Shown here in pieces: positions 11,801 through 23,668 of a stretch of DNA of 64,000 nt (position 1 is its first letter; every line of letters begins with the position of its first letter). The DNA is from Epiperipatus broadwayi (Eukaryota; Onychophora; Udeonychophora; Euonychophora; Peripatidae). Position numbers and translations under genes: made by a program. Below the pieces are notes generated by a model. That model was not told where the DNA came from and searched no databases. It worked only from the letters and a program-made list of their open reading frames with translations. The DNA lies in NCBI GenBank assembly GCA_028023455.1, contig JAQFVV010000281.1, positions 1,118,001-1,182,000 on the forward strand, read 5' to 3'.

Positions 11801-12541
11801 AAAGATGACAACACCTCTGCAGTACAAAGAGTGATGTGATGTGTCTGACTAACATTGGTTTTATTTATCTAATAGCCAAGATGCTATAAATAAATCAGTT
11901 TAGCTATACAAAAATTGATGATTGGAGATCCCATGGAGTCTAGTAAACTGCCCAGGGGTATGCCAGCACAGACAAAAGCATAGGACTGAATACAGTCAGG
12001 TCCTTTGGGTAGGCAAAGCATACAGTGGGACACCTATGAATCCTTAATTTCATGTAATATTATGTACCATAATTCATGTAATTTTTCAAAATAAATTCAT
12101 TTCTTAATAAAAATAAATAAATTATAACTTTGGTTTATATGTAAGAACAGTAAAAGTCATATATTAAAAGCCTTTTCTAAGCACAAATTTATATTTGTTT
12201 TGTGAAAGTATAACATTTTGGATAGTTTTAACCTTTTTTATATCTCAATTAATAATCTGAGTAATGTATTTTAAATTCTTAACAACTCACTTGGGAATAT
12301 CAAAATATATTTTTGATCTTCCAAAAATAACAAAAACAACAATAAATTGAATTTTAGGGTTAAATAAAAAGAAAGTTAGTAACTATTTGGATATTTAATT
12401 AAAAGATTATCATTTGGCAATGTATTTCTATCAGAAATACTATGCTTAGAGAAATATTTGATGAAATAAACCTGGCTTTGATCATCAACAAATATAATAG
12501 ACATTGACTGCAGCTGCTGAAATAACAATTCAATAAAAATG

Positions 12542-12725
12542 TATCTTGAGACTCATTTGCATTTTTTGGAGTATCTGTTACTAAATCTTACCATTAGTGA
12601 ACAAGGAATTAGCGTTCAAAATATTCAAATATTTATCTTGAGACTCATTTGCATTTTTTGGAGTATCTGTTACTAAATCTTACCATTAGTGAACAAGGAA
12701 TTAGCGTTCAAAATATTCAAATATT
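12542..12725 (+). repeat. 92-bp direct tandem duplication
   Basis: The segment 12542-12633 (TATCTTGAGACTCATTTGCA...) is repeated head to tail at 12634-12725 without visible change. Units 1 and 3 have a single copy. It is a recent duplication inside the intron upstream of exon A at 12844. Confidence 0.9.
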
Positions 12726-12843
12726 ACTACTGTTATAGAAATACCACAAATTAAAAATTTTGTATAGATATTAACAAAATCATTACTATAAAATTTATAA
12801 TAAAGCCACAACAAAATTATTTCATTCACTTTTTATTTTATAG

Positions 12844-12873
12844 AAATAACTTCATCTTCCCTAAGAACTATAA
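12844..12873 (+). CDS. Mucin-like microexon A, half-unit 2a
   Basis: This is a 30-nt exon with acceptor TTTTATAG and donor GTAAGTAT. In phase 1 it reads EITSSSLRTI. In phase 0 its second codon is TAA and in phase 2 it has other stops, so this copy fixes the reading phase as 1. The intron to exon B is 102 nt. Confidence 0.55.
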
Positions 12874-12975
12874 GTAAGTATCAACATAAATATTTTCTAT
12901 GTCACTGTTATTTAAAACAATTAAAAAAGTTTCATATTATTATTGTAATTTTAAAATTATATTTCATTTTTTCAG

Positions 12976-13005
12976 CATCTCCTTCTTCAACATTCTTTAC
13001 TGAAG
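12976..13005 (+). CDS. Mucin-like microexon B, half-unit 2a
   Basis: This is a 30-nt exon with acceptor TTTTTCAG and donor GTAGATAT (one change from the usual GTAGGT). In phase 1 it reads TSPSSTFFTE, with two Phe replacing Ser. It is a diverged but open copy. Confidence 0.5.
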
Positions 13006-13326
13006 GTAGATATATTAACAACATTTTACATAAGTGATGTTTATTATTATCAAATTTGTTTTGTGAACATTATTTAACAATAATCTTTATTGGGTAAAAC
13101 ACTTTATATAATTATAAATATAGACGAAAAGGTTTATCTAATTCAGATCAATATTTTTTTTAAATAGTACACTTTTTAGAATATTCAACATTTTTTAGTT
13201 ATGTAAAATAATCTTACATTTTATAAATATTACCACCATTTAATATTTTCCAACCTGTATTTTTTCAAAATATATATTTTTTAAATTTGAAACATTTATT
13301 TCCATCTCGCAGAAATAACTAATATG

Positions 13327-13442
13327 ATTTATTCTCTATATGCAATTCTTGTTTAATATCTATTTATATGCTACAATGTATATAATTTATTCTCTATATG
13401 CAATTCTTGTTTAATATCTATTTATATGCTACAATGTATATT
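13327..13442 (+). repeat. 58-bp direct tandem duplication
   Basis: The sequence starting ATTTATTCTCTATATGCAAT at 13327 recurs at 13385 with essentially no change. The other units have one copy. It lies in the intron just upstream of the exon C counterpart. Confidence 0.9.
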
Positions 13443-13984
13443 ATATACTGAGAGCATTAACATCTGCAACATGATATTTGAAGGTAAGAATTAGATTCAT
13501 TGCCATTTCCAGAGTATATCTTAAATTAATATAAAATATTTTTTTATTATAATTATAAGAAATTTCAAATCAATTGAGGGAATATTTACGTAACAAACAT
13601 ATAGATAACCACATTAGATCATAAATGTAATTTTTTTAAAAGAAAAATTTTATTGTATTGCTATATTGAATGTTAAAAATACAAAAATTACCATCAATTA
13701 CATATCTATTTGAAGCCAAGTAGATCCAATTTTATCCCATGTTGCCCTTGTGATATAGCTTGGAGCAATTAGTTGCTCCGTCTTCATCATTTTTTCCATG
13801 ACATTCTTAAATTTAGTACCATGTGGGTCTCTGATCCCTTCAATCATTACTTTACATCTGACACACCACACAATTCACAAAAATTTCCAGCCTTATGTCT
13901 GTAAATAGACCTTGAGCTATATTGTCTTTAATTGATTTATAGTTTGCATTGGTATTGCTGTACCATTCATGAGTTATCAATATG

Positions 13985-16901
13985 TAATTGGACATACTAG
14001 GCATCTAAGAAAAATGTGGTCAATTGATTTCTCATCTCTCTCACACATCTGGTGCCCAAAATTGATTTTCTTGAAATTTCTCTTGTATGCCAAAAATGAG
14101 TTTGTAGGGAGGTAGTCCAGGTTGATTTTTATTAAGAAATCTTTGCCTCAATGAACCAGAATTATGATCATGAAATCAGTTGCTGATTGGTAATCCTGAG
14201 AGACCCTTTGTTTATATTATTTACTCCGGGTATTATTTTATGTGCATTCCAGTATTTAATTTTTGATATAATTGGAACAACTTTCTGAATATTAACAAAT
14301 AATGAATTCCACAATCTATTATTCCATTGGTTTGATAACTTCTTGATATGATATAGTTGAGTATTTTTTCTGGATCCAGAAGAGTAGCTTAGAATCTCTC
14401 TGGAATATCATGGTTTTGATAAAATGGAGTGCAAGGCCATTGACTTTTCTAGGCATTTGAAGTTTTGAAGGCTGATGGAAGCAACCTTTCATCCCCAGAA
14501 TAGTTTTACACACAGAGAGTTTATTTTGATAAATTTTTTGGAGGGGCAGATACCAGATAGGAAATAGTTATTTTTCGAGAATATCAATGAGTTTAAAAGT
14601 ATTACCTTACTATGGAGTGAAACACATATCTTAAAAAGTCATTGTGTGACAAATATCTGTTAACAGGCATTCTTCAATTTCTCCCCTCATAGCACTATTC
14701 GATTTTAAAAAATTAAAGCCTAGGAATTTCTATGGATCAGCTGTAAAATTTGAAGTGATTTTCCTCCCAGTTAACAAGCTCCATGAGGCCAATTTTTCCT
14801 TATTGAATTTGAGTTTGAATTTGAGTTTGTATTTGTCTGTGTTGTAAGTTAATATATGCTCTAGTTTAGTGATATATTTCTTGGAAGGCAGACAGATGAA
14901 TATATCATCCATATAACTGAGATGTTTAATTTTCCTTCCCACAGCCAGCTACAAATACTCCAAGCAATGATCTCTCAATCTGCATCAATAGCAGGTTGAT
15001 ATAGGCTATAAAATATAGCATGCTAAGTGTAAAACCTTGAGGAATAGAGATGAAGGGTTCAATCCCCAGGTGCAATTTTTCCATTCATTGTGATGTGGAT
15101 AATTCTGTTGGCTAATAGATTTGCAATCATTTTCAGTTAAATGTTTGGCTCCCCATTTTTCTCAATAATGTCAATCACAATATCTGGTCTGACTGAGTCA
15201 AATGCTACCAAGATGTCAAGTTGGATGGTGATCAGTTTTGACATCCTCCAGGCTCTGATAACATCAATAAGGAGTTTCATTTTACCAATGGCATTAATTG
15301 ATGATACCCCTTTTTTGCATATTGGTTAGTAGAAATGTATTTATAAAGATGTTTAATTAATTGTTCTATGATTTCAATTAAAAGAGGAATCATTGAGATA
15401 GGCCACAGAATATTCAAATCATGTTTTCATCATTTTTCTTTAGGTAAGGTACAAGGGATATTGGATACAAGTTATTAACTTCTTGACTTCCCTCTGCTAA
15501 GTGGTTTATCATGGCTTTTATTATTGACATGGAATATTTCTTTAGATGTAGAAGGACCAACTTTGGTATGCCATGCATTCCTGGGTGCACCCTCTCTGGG
15601 AGGCTTTTTAGCTTGATATGGATCCCTTTCTCAGTGATATCATGGGTTAGATTCTCATCTAAGTTATTATCAGCCTGATAAGATTGAAATGTTGCTCTAA
15701 AGTGTTCTCTAATTGCAAAAATTATTTTCTGAGCCAACAAGAATATTGTTATCTATTATTAATGTTAGTAGAATGGGTTTTCTGCTGCCCACTTCCAGTG
15801 CCATCTGGAAGTAACTCTTGGACCAACAATGGTCTGGCAGGAATCTTTTGGCCCACTTGATCGACATATATTCAGCTAGAGATATCTGCTGATACTTGTA
15901 TTGACATTTCAGGGCAAGAGTGGGATGTACAAATTGATTATCAAGTGGAATTTCTTTCAGGTTTTGGTTAATACCATCAAGTTCAGCTAATAAGTGGTTT
16001 GGCCTTTTTTGTTGAGTGAAACCTCATTTATAATGGATTGGTGGATGTGAATAAAGGTGAACCATGCCTCCACCACTGGTAGCCTTAGGATATCATATTT
16101 TATTAAGATAAATGTAGGCCTCGGAAAAGACCCATTCAGGTGTGGTCTGTTTTAGTAACATTTGAATGGTGTTGTTAGTCTTTTCTATTATCAGATGTCC
16201 AGTGTTTGTTTCAAGAGATAGGTAATGTGATCAGAAAATATCACTGGTCAGAGTTTTGCATTAATTTGAAATGAATGCTTGGGAAGTAGTAGATAAGGGC
16301 AAGCAAGGATCTAGCATTTTTAGTGCAGAAGGAGAAGACATCGTGGGGAAAAGCCATCTCCACTCATCATTATATGAATAAAGATGTGAATATATTTTTG
16401 ATTGAAAGAACTTTATGTTACATTGAAATCATCTATTAGAATGATTGGAAATGGGTTTGAACCCATGACTGAATTAATGACAGTGATTATTTTCATAATT
16501 AGATTGTGGTTATTTTTAATCTAGAGGTAGATTAGAATGATTTGAAAGTGGTTATATTTTAGGTTAGCAATTAGGCAATTTGAGTGTAGGTGCAGAATTA
16601 TGAAGCTAGTAGGGGGCCTTTCTTGTAATTGATTAAAATAGCTATCCCTCCTGCCACTGCCATTGAAACTGAGTATTTGAAGAAGCCTATATTTTGGAGA
16701 ATCTGATCGAATTTTCCAACATGAATTTAGATGTAATTTGGTATCTGCCTTGCATACCACATTTGTCTGGCATCTGACTATCCAATTTTTAATAGAAAAT
16801 GCTCTATCAATCGAATTCAGGCCTCTAATGTTAACAACATAGAAATTTACCTTCATATAATTTGTATGAGGTGATTTATCCCTGAGGGACTCTGCCTTCA
16901 C
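13985..16901 (-). pseudogene. LINE ORF2 remnant: endonuclease, RT, Cys/His motif
   Basis: At 16901-16521 the N-terminus has NIRGLNSIDRAFSIKNWI, followed by KADTKL in place of the usual ETK, the start of an apurinic-type endonuclease. Fingers and palm follow: NLYPISLVPYLKKND (about 15,440), LDILVAFDSV for motif A (about 15,190-15,227), and SYMDDIFI for motif C, whose YMDD is at 14904-14915. The thumb region contains NGLALHFIK (14513-14319). A C-terminal motif CERDEKSIDHIF followed by LRC lies near 14,005-14,050. Many stops and frameshifts separate these parts. Confidence 0.7.
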
Positions 16902-17064
16902 CTTTGGCTGGTATCTACCATTCCATTATTCTATCTGTTTCTGTCTGGCCTTCTATGTTCCAGCACTTAGTCCTGTGTATTTTCATTTTCCACAGACTGA
17001 TTTTGTCCATCTCAGGAGAAACCCAGTCTGATTGGGAAATTTCAGGGTCACTAGAAGAGGTTAA

Positions 17065-18833
17065 TTATAGTTCATCTTGACTGTTACTGTCATCTAAATT
17101 CATGCTCTGTTCCTCTGCCTCAGAGGTTCTGAATGAGATCTTGGTGGAGTATTGAATATCACCTTTCCTTCTCTTATTATCTTTATCATTCCATTGATTT
17201 ATCTCAATATTTTTATGGTATTGTTTATTTAGTTTCTCAGAATTATCATTAGAATTTGATGAAATATCTTCATCTGAACTGGACCCGATTTTCTGTCTTG
17301 ATTTCCTTTTTTTTGTTATCCTTTGATGATAGAGTTTGGTTTTTGTAGGGCTAGAGTTTTCATGGGCCTGTTTATATTGGTCACCAATGACTGTTGAATC
17401 AGTCTGATTTACTCTCACCAATGATCAATCCAGGTCCATTTTTTGCATTATCAGTCAAATTATGAGGTTGATTTTGAACTTTGCCATTAGTGAGGTGTTG
17501 TAGCTCAGTGGTATTTGAGCGGATTGGCATATTTAAGGTGTTGTGATCCAACACTTTATATATGAGAATGTGAACAGGAATTCCTTTTAAAATTGTCAGT
17601 GTTGGATCAGATTGATTGATTTCTTCATGATTTGTGTCTACTTGTATCAAATTAATCGGATTGTTCCCATAAACTATTCTAGAGTCCACTGTTGAGGCCA
17701 ATGTTGACTCTCCTACCTTTTTATTGCATTTGTGAATCCTATTCTGTTTCAAACTGCACATTACATATATAAGCTTTGCAGTTTTTAATAAGATGATTTA
17801 GATCCAAGCAAAAAAACATAATGAAACTCCATGGAATGTTAGAAACATCAGCAAACCCCTGGAGTTAGTCAGTATATCATTGGGGTGCACCCCTTTTTTC
17901 AAAGTAATGTAAAAGTACCAGTGTTGGTCAGAATGTGGCCATTTGTTCAATGATCATATCTGTATATTAGTCCTGTTGTTTTTCCATATTTCCTAAGCCT
18001 GTTATCCAGTTCTGCTTGATCGAAATTCATCAAACAGTTAATGATGGTTCCATTGAGTGTGATTGCTCTATTTATATCCAATTGTGCAGATGATCTTCCC
18101 ATCCAAGTGTCTAATGTTATTTTTGAAACAATTTCTAGTAGACCATTAAGTAAATTCGATAATTATGTAGCTATCATTTGGATGGGAAAAGATCTTATTA
18201 ATACACATCCAAATATCATTTTCAATGATCATGATGTAAAATTTCTCGATTGGGTATTTAAATAATCCTTCATTACGATTTGTTACGGCCAAAATCAGGG
18301 TTTTGTCATTGATATAGTTTGTAAAAGAATTTAGCAAGAGATCAGGGATTAAGAGTTGAATTGAGTATTTATTCTTTTGTATTCTTCTTCAGTGAGTTGT
18401 ATTATATTTTCTTCATTGTGAGCTTCTATTTGTTGTGATTATCAGTTTTCATATCAAGAAAATTCAGTATAGAATTTTGGTTCTTGTTTATTGTATTTCC
18501 ATTTTCCTTATCAGTTTCCTTTTTAAGGACATTGGCATAGGTTTTAATTTTATTCCTACTATTATAACTTAATGACATATTTTCATTTTTCTCTTGGTGT
18601 GGAAACACACTTTCTTAGATTTTATTGTGTTTAGAGTCTACAGATTTATTAGAACACAATTTTTTATCTTTAAGATTTTTCATAACGATATTATCGCTCA
18701 TAGCGCCCTCAAACGGTTTTTTAAAACTAATTCCACTAAGTGTTTTTGATTTATTTATGTCACTCTTATTCTTATGTCTGATGGTATAGTTGTTATGATA
18801 ATTAGGAGAATTGTTCAGAGTTTCAGAAACCAT
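17065..18833 (-). pseudogene. LINE ORF1 remnant (minus strand)
   Basis: The open pieces, in reading order, are 18833-18615, 18608-18426, 18337-18146, 17761-17399 and 17421-17065. The piece at 18337 (NSFTNYINDKTLILAVTN) matches ORF1 of the + strand LINEs (NSFANYTNG...ILILTTTN). Near 17,815 a decayed zinc knuckle can be aligned at the DNA level to CFACGDQ of those copies. The last piece is polar and charged, with a basic patch (ITKKRKSRQK) and an acidic Ser/Asp/Asn run. Several stops show that it is dead. Confidence 0.55.
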
Positions 18834-19947
18834 TAAATTAAGTGCTTCTGTCTCATTTTTTACTAATTTTAAAACTAGTAATATTGTTTTCTATATCGAC
18901 TTTATTGATTTTTAACGATTGAGTAGGGTTTTTCTGATCAGTTTTCTTTTGGTTTTCATGAGGTTTGTCACTTTGTGAATTAGAATTGTTGTAATAATTA
19001 TCATTTGAGTTAGAGAATTGTGAATTAGGTAGATTTTTGACTTCCTGAAAAAGTTTTCCAGCTTTTGCAGAATTTTTGTCTATTTTTCCTATTATTCAAA
19101 CAGCTATCGGCCACATTAGAAATATCATTGGAAAGTTTTTTATTCTTGCTTTTAGCAGATTAATGATTTTTAATCCCCTTTCATGACTTAAGATTTAATG
19201 AAAATTCACTTATCCACTTAATAGGGCAGTGTTCCAGGTCCAGCTATTGCTTTTCTGATTAAAATTTTATTCTTTGCAGAAGTTTGGAGTGGTTATGAAA
19301 GTTCCTGGAATTTTGAAAATGGAAACAGATCGGGAACTTTTTTGGTAATATTGAAGAGTTTTAGGAAACAGTAGTGATATAATTCTAGCTAGATAACTAT
19401 TTTTTTTTTACAAATAGAAAAATAGTATTTTTTTTTCAATTTATTTTATATAAAATACAACTCAATGAAAACATACAAAGAAAAGATAGCTTTTCTATCA
19501 TTCTTGTATCCTAACAAATACATTTATACATTTTAAAATCTCTCTCATGATTATCCAACTCTATTTTTGAGTTTTGTAAAAAAAAAAATATTAAAGTCAG
19601 TTTTGCTTTCAATATGTATAATAATTTCTTATTCCATAAACCATAGTTTGTAAACATTTGCATTTTTATTGTAAGATTGCCATTGGCAATAAACGCATGG
19701 CAGATATTTGACTTCTAGAATGACTTGAGAAAATGTGTGTTACATTAATAGAGTAAAAAAATATTAGACATTTAGTGCAATTATTTGAATAGATTGAAAA
19801 AACATTTCAATAAAATTGGGTTTAAGATATATTTGCATTTTATAGTACTTGTAACTAAAATTTAAGTACATAGTAACAAAAATATAATTGCTAAAACAAA
19901 TATAAATATGGTATACTTACATTCTTTACTCATTTTTTATCTATTAG

Positions 19948-19977
19948 AAACAACTTCATTTTTCCCTAGAACTATTA
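19948..19977 (+). CDS. Mucin-like microexon A, half-unit 2b
   Basis: This is a 30-nt exon with acceptor TCTATTAG and donor GTAAGTAC. In phase 1 it reads ETTSFFPRTI, two Ser being replaced by Phe. The intron to exon B is 102 nt. Confidence 0.55.
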
Positions 19978-20079
19978 GTAAGTACCAACATTTGTACGCT
20001 CTCTTTCATTGCTAATAGAATGACTGTAAAGTTCTGACAATATTCTTGTAATTTCAAAATAACATTTTTATGTTTTCAG

Positions 20080-20109
20080 CATCTCCTACTTCAACATCGT
20101 CTACTGAAG
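20080..20109 (+). CDS. Mucin-like microexon B, half-unit 2b
   Basis: This is a 30-nt exon with acceptor GTTTTCAG and donor GTAGGTAT. It is identical to the B exons at 6751 and 61955 and reads TSPTSTSSTE in phase 1. Confidence 0.6.
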
Positions 20110-20801
20110 GTAGGTATATTAACAACTTTTTAGGTAATAGATATTTATTACTAGTATTATCACAGCAATCAATATTTTTAAAAAAAATCTAATTATCTAT
20201 TAAGATTTTCATTAATTATAAATATAGACAAAATATTTAACACAATTCAAATAAATATTCTCCATTCTTATCACATCCACTTTTTTAAATCTTCAATTTC
20301 TTTTAGTTAGGCAAAACATCGTTTGTTTTATAAAAATCATTATCATCATCAGTTTCATAATTCCAGACTGTCCATGATATAGTACATAATGTTTTCCAAC
20401 CGGCATTTTTTCTAAATATTTCTTTGAAAATTTGAGTCCAGTGCAAATAAATATCTTACTTCCACCTCACAGAGATATCTAAAAATCCAAGAACAACACT
20501 AGTTTACCATTTATTTATGTCCCAAAATCTCTCTTAATTAATTATTCAAATCATTATTATCTACAACATGATATTGGAAAATAACAATAAGAGTGATCGT
20601 TTTTCTACAGTACAACTGGTATAAAACAACTTATTATCATAATTATTAAAATTCCACCGGAGTGAGGGAGTACTTATATGATAAAAATACAGATGGTCGT
20701 ATCAAAAGATAAATTTATTTTTAAACTCAATTTTGTGACAGAATATTACAATCGTAATAGATTGGTGGTATTTTATAAGATTGAAGAGATGTTTGAAATT
20801 T

Positions 20802-20866
20802 TAGTGATACTGTTCCAGCTACAAAATGGTTATATATAACCGTTTTGTAGCTGTAACTTTATCACT
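20802..20866. repeat. Local palindrome in unit 2
   Basis: CAGCTACAAAATGGTTATAT is followed directly by its near-perfect reverse complement, and the symmetry extends out to AGTGATA on the left and TATCACT on the right. Units 1 and 3 have ordinary sequence here (near 7470 and 63,603), so this is a local inverted duplication specific to unit 2. The RNA or single strand could form a strong hairpin. Confidence 0.85.
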
Positions 20867-22884
20867 GAAAATAGTATGATTTAATTGCATCAAAAATTGA
20901 AGAGTTGGAAGCAGCAACAATTATTTGCATGAAATGATTTTGTTATCATCTATAATAAAATTAATTCATTGTCATTATTGAATAGATAGCCTCCCATTTG
21001 AGGGTTTCCATAAATTCAAGAATCACTTTTTTATGCTACAGAGAAATACAGGGTTGTACCTGGGTGATAATCACTAGTATGTGAACATCATTGGCCTAAA
21101 TTGGTTAGCCATTTGTAACCCTACAGAAAATTGGCATTCAACTCATGAGGTATCCGAGTAATTGTTTGTTTATCCTCAAGAAAAAAAATCTAAAAGTTAA
21201 TATAAAGAGATGGCCATGATAGATCATTGAGAAATCAGGACAGTTAACATCTTAGAGCAACTATAAGGATAATTAACCAAATTCACCAGCATGAGCAATA
21301 AGTAAAAATAAGTATAGGTAATAACCATCATTATGAGTGATTAATAATAAAATAAATCAACAGTCAATCTTATGTCTAAATTTTAAATGAGTCATCTGTT
21401 GTCTGGGTTAACTATTGAGCATTTTATAGCTTGGACAATGACAAATATAACTTTGGATGCACCACATAAGTACTCTTCCATAAGAATACATAATAATTAA
21501 AACAATAATGCTGCAATATTAAAATATCCTGATCATCATCAATGTTCTGCCAACTTTGTACCATTAGCATACTGGCCAACTATAAAATTAATTTCTAATA
21601 ATACTAAACTAAAATAAAATGTAGTGCAGTTGCTATAAAATATAATCTTATGTGTGAACCAGGTTGATGATTGCTTGATCATCACTATGCTGCCAAAGCA
21701 ATAAATACACCCCCATTTGTAGACCACTCATATATGAATCTAGCTCAGAAGAACACAAGCTCATTACTGTTATGTTTCCAAGAAATGATGATTTAATACA
21801 ATTTCAACAATTAAATTCAAATTTATTAATAACAATATAAAATGATATTAAGATCTCTAGAATATAGTTCTACAATTAAAAGCCATCTTATTTTGATTAG
21901 CATACAATAATAAAAAATTATCTCATTGTGATTTACAAATATGTGACTTACAATATTCAAGTTATTACATTATGATTTACATATCTCTTAATAGGTTTTA
22001 ATAAACACATATATTGTACTGGTCAAAACATGTTGATCCATCTAACATGAGCTGAAACTCAATGAAATGTACTTTAAACTCAGTCAATCCTGAGATTTAG
22101 GTCAGGGACTAACCTGGTTTCAAATCCATTCCATAAGTCCCAGATCAAATACCTAATGAATAACATACAATGATGACATGTGAGGATTTAATTCTATGTC
22201 CATCCAACTAACAGAGCAAAGAAGACAATGAGACATATTTTGTCACATCAATACTTGACTAACCATATATCATATAACCTAGGAATTCTATCATATAATT
22301 AACTGATTAATAAGGAGGGTTTTAACCACATTCACAGATTTTATAGAAACACATGCATAAGTGAATGTGTGGAAGTAGTGAGAAGATAATTTTAACAACA
22401 AAAATAATTTAGATAATAAAATGTTTAATTCTATAATAGGGTGATTATATACCTATTAAGATGTGCATGACTGAAAGATTGGCCAAGCAGTAGGTAGTTA
22501 CACATAGTCATTCATGCTATTTTTACTCATATGCTCTTGTACTTAATTAAATGACATGTTATATATCAATACATATCTTTGGTGGATAAGATTAATATGC
22601 CAGTGTTTCATTACAAAATAAAATTAGATAACATTATGATTAACACTTTTATTAATGGTTCTGAAAGATGGTGACTGACGTAAATTCAGAGAGCATTCTA
22701 GGATTCATTATATACAGCACATTATTTTTATTCCATTGCTATCATGAAAATCAATAAAATACATTTGAGAATTTTGTTTAGTTATTAGAAATAATATTTA
22801 TTAACAACTCTCTTTATTAATATTTAAAAAATAACATACATTTGAAAATAATAGTTAATTATCTGACAAAATATTTCTTAGTCA

Positions 22885-22975
22885 AGCATTGGTGGTCGAG
22901 AGGTCAGTGACAGCTGCTTTACAAGAAGTTGTCCCAGGTTAGCAGTTTCGCTTTCTGGCTGATGCTATGACACAT
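22885..22975 (+). repeat. Possible tRNA-derived SINE fragment
   Basis: GCATTGGTGGTCGAGAGGTC resembles an internal pol III A box. About 55 bp further on, GCAGTTTCGCTTTC resembles a B box. The spacing fits a tRNA-like head but the cloverleaf is poor, so it is at best a decayed SINE. Confidence 0.25.
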
Positions 22976-23605
22976 GAGAAAAAAAAATCTTAAACAATTC
23001 TTTTTAATTCATAACTAAAAAAGAGAATGCTTTGTTTTCGTGAGGGGTGTATACCCTTATGCAGAAAGAGTAGGTTACAATGGTGGGATTTTAAAATAAA
23101 CTAGAATAACATTATTAACTGAATTAAAAAATAATATTAGGAATTTCTATATATGAGCAGAGTGCAATTTCATTATTAAACATCAAAATGAGATCAGTTA
23201 GCAAAGAAATCAATAATGAATGGTGGGGTAAATGCAGAGAATCCAAAGTTAGATCATGCTTTTGAATGAAGAGAACAAAAGATCTAAGACTCCCATTTTA
23301 GGGCAATGTTTAATGAGATAACATGAGGTCTAGTGCAGCCCAGGCATTCTGAAATCCCTGATGCACAGAAACCTTTTTATATGTAGAGTGGTTCTAGGAA
23401 GCTCAACTATCCAGAACATGAAGAAAACCTATAAACCTGGGACAGTCACAACCTCCAGGTTAGAAGCACATAATATTCAAGAAGATAAACCATATTTGAG
23501 CAATACTGCATGGAAATACGTCCCAATGACATGATCTAGAATTTACTGCTTTAAAATACATGATCCTCATTCTAATGCTATAATTAGAATAAGTAATATT
23601 ATGTA

Positions 23606-23608
23606 ATA

Positions 23609-23663
<55 letters not shown>
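23606..23663. repeat. TA microsatellite
   Basis: A nearly pure (TA)n tract of about 58 bp with one C interruption. Confidence 0.95.

Positions 23664-23668
<5 letters not shown>

Larger units (their letters stand above)
7840..12122 (+). mobile_element. Second copy of the same LINE insertion
   Basis: The boundaries within the tandem unit are the same as for the element at 321-4563, including the duplicated 3' segment and A-rich end (here AATAAATAAAT). Both elements therefore descend from one insertion that was copied with the unit. Most of the body differs by scattered substitutions and small indels, but the last 500 bp and the intron beyond it are almost identical to the first copy. Confidence 0.75.
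13628..19290 (-). mobile_element. Long LINE on minus strand, degraded
   Basis: This element interrupts unit 2 at the point equivalent to about 5935 of unit 1. It carries ORF1 remnants, an apurinic-type endonuclease, a reverse transcriptase and a C-terminal Cys/His motif in the order expected for a non-LTR retrotransposon. It belongs to the same clade as the LINE copies at 321 and 7840: NGLALHFIK corresponds to NGLGLHTVQ, and ORF1 matches are given elsewhere. It is a different and more complete copy, with endonuclease. It is absent from units 1 and 3. Confidence 0.75.
7713..21045 (+). repeat. Tandem unit 2 of the microexon array
   Basis: This is a second copy of the unit at 191-7712. It carries the same LINE (7840-12122) at the same internal position, exon pairs at 12844/12976 and 19948/20080, and an extra LINE on the minus strand (13628-19290). 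Removing both LINEs leaves about 3.4 kb, close to the other units. Alignment to the array fades near 21,045 and resumes at 59,478, so about 38 kb of other DNA separates this unit from unit 3. Confidence 0.7.
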
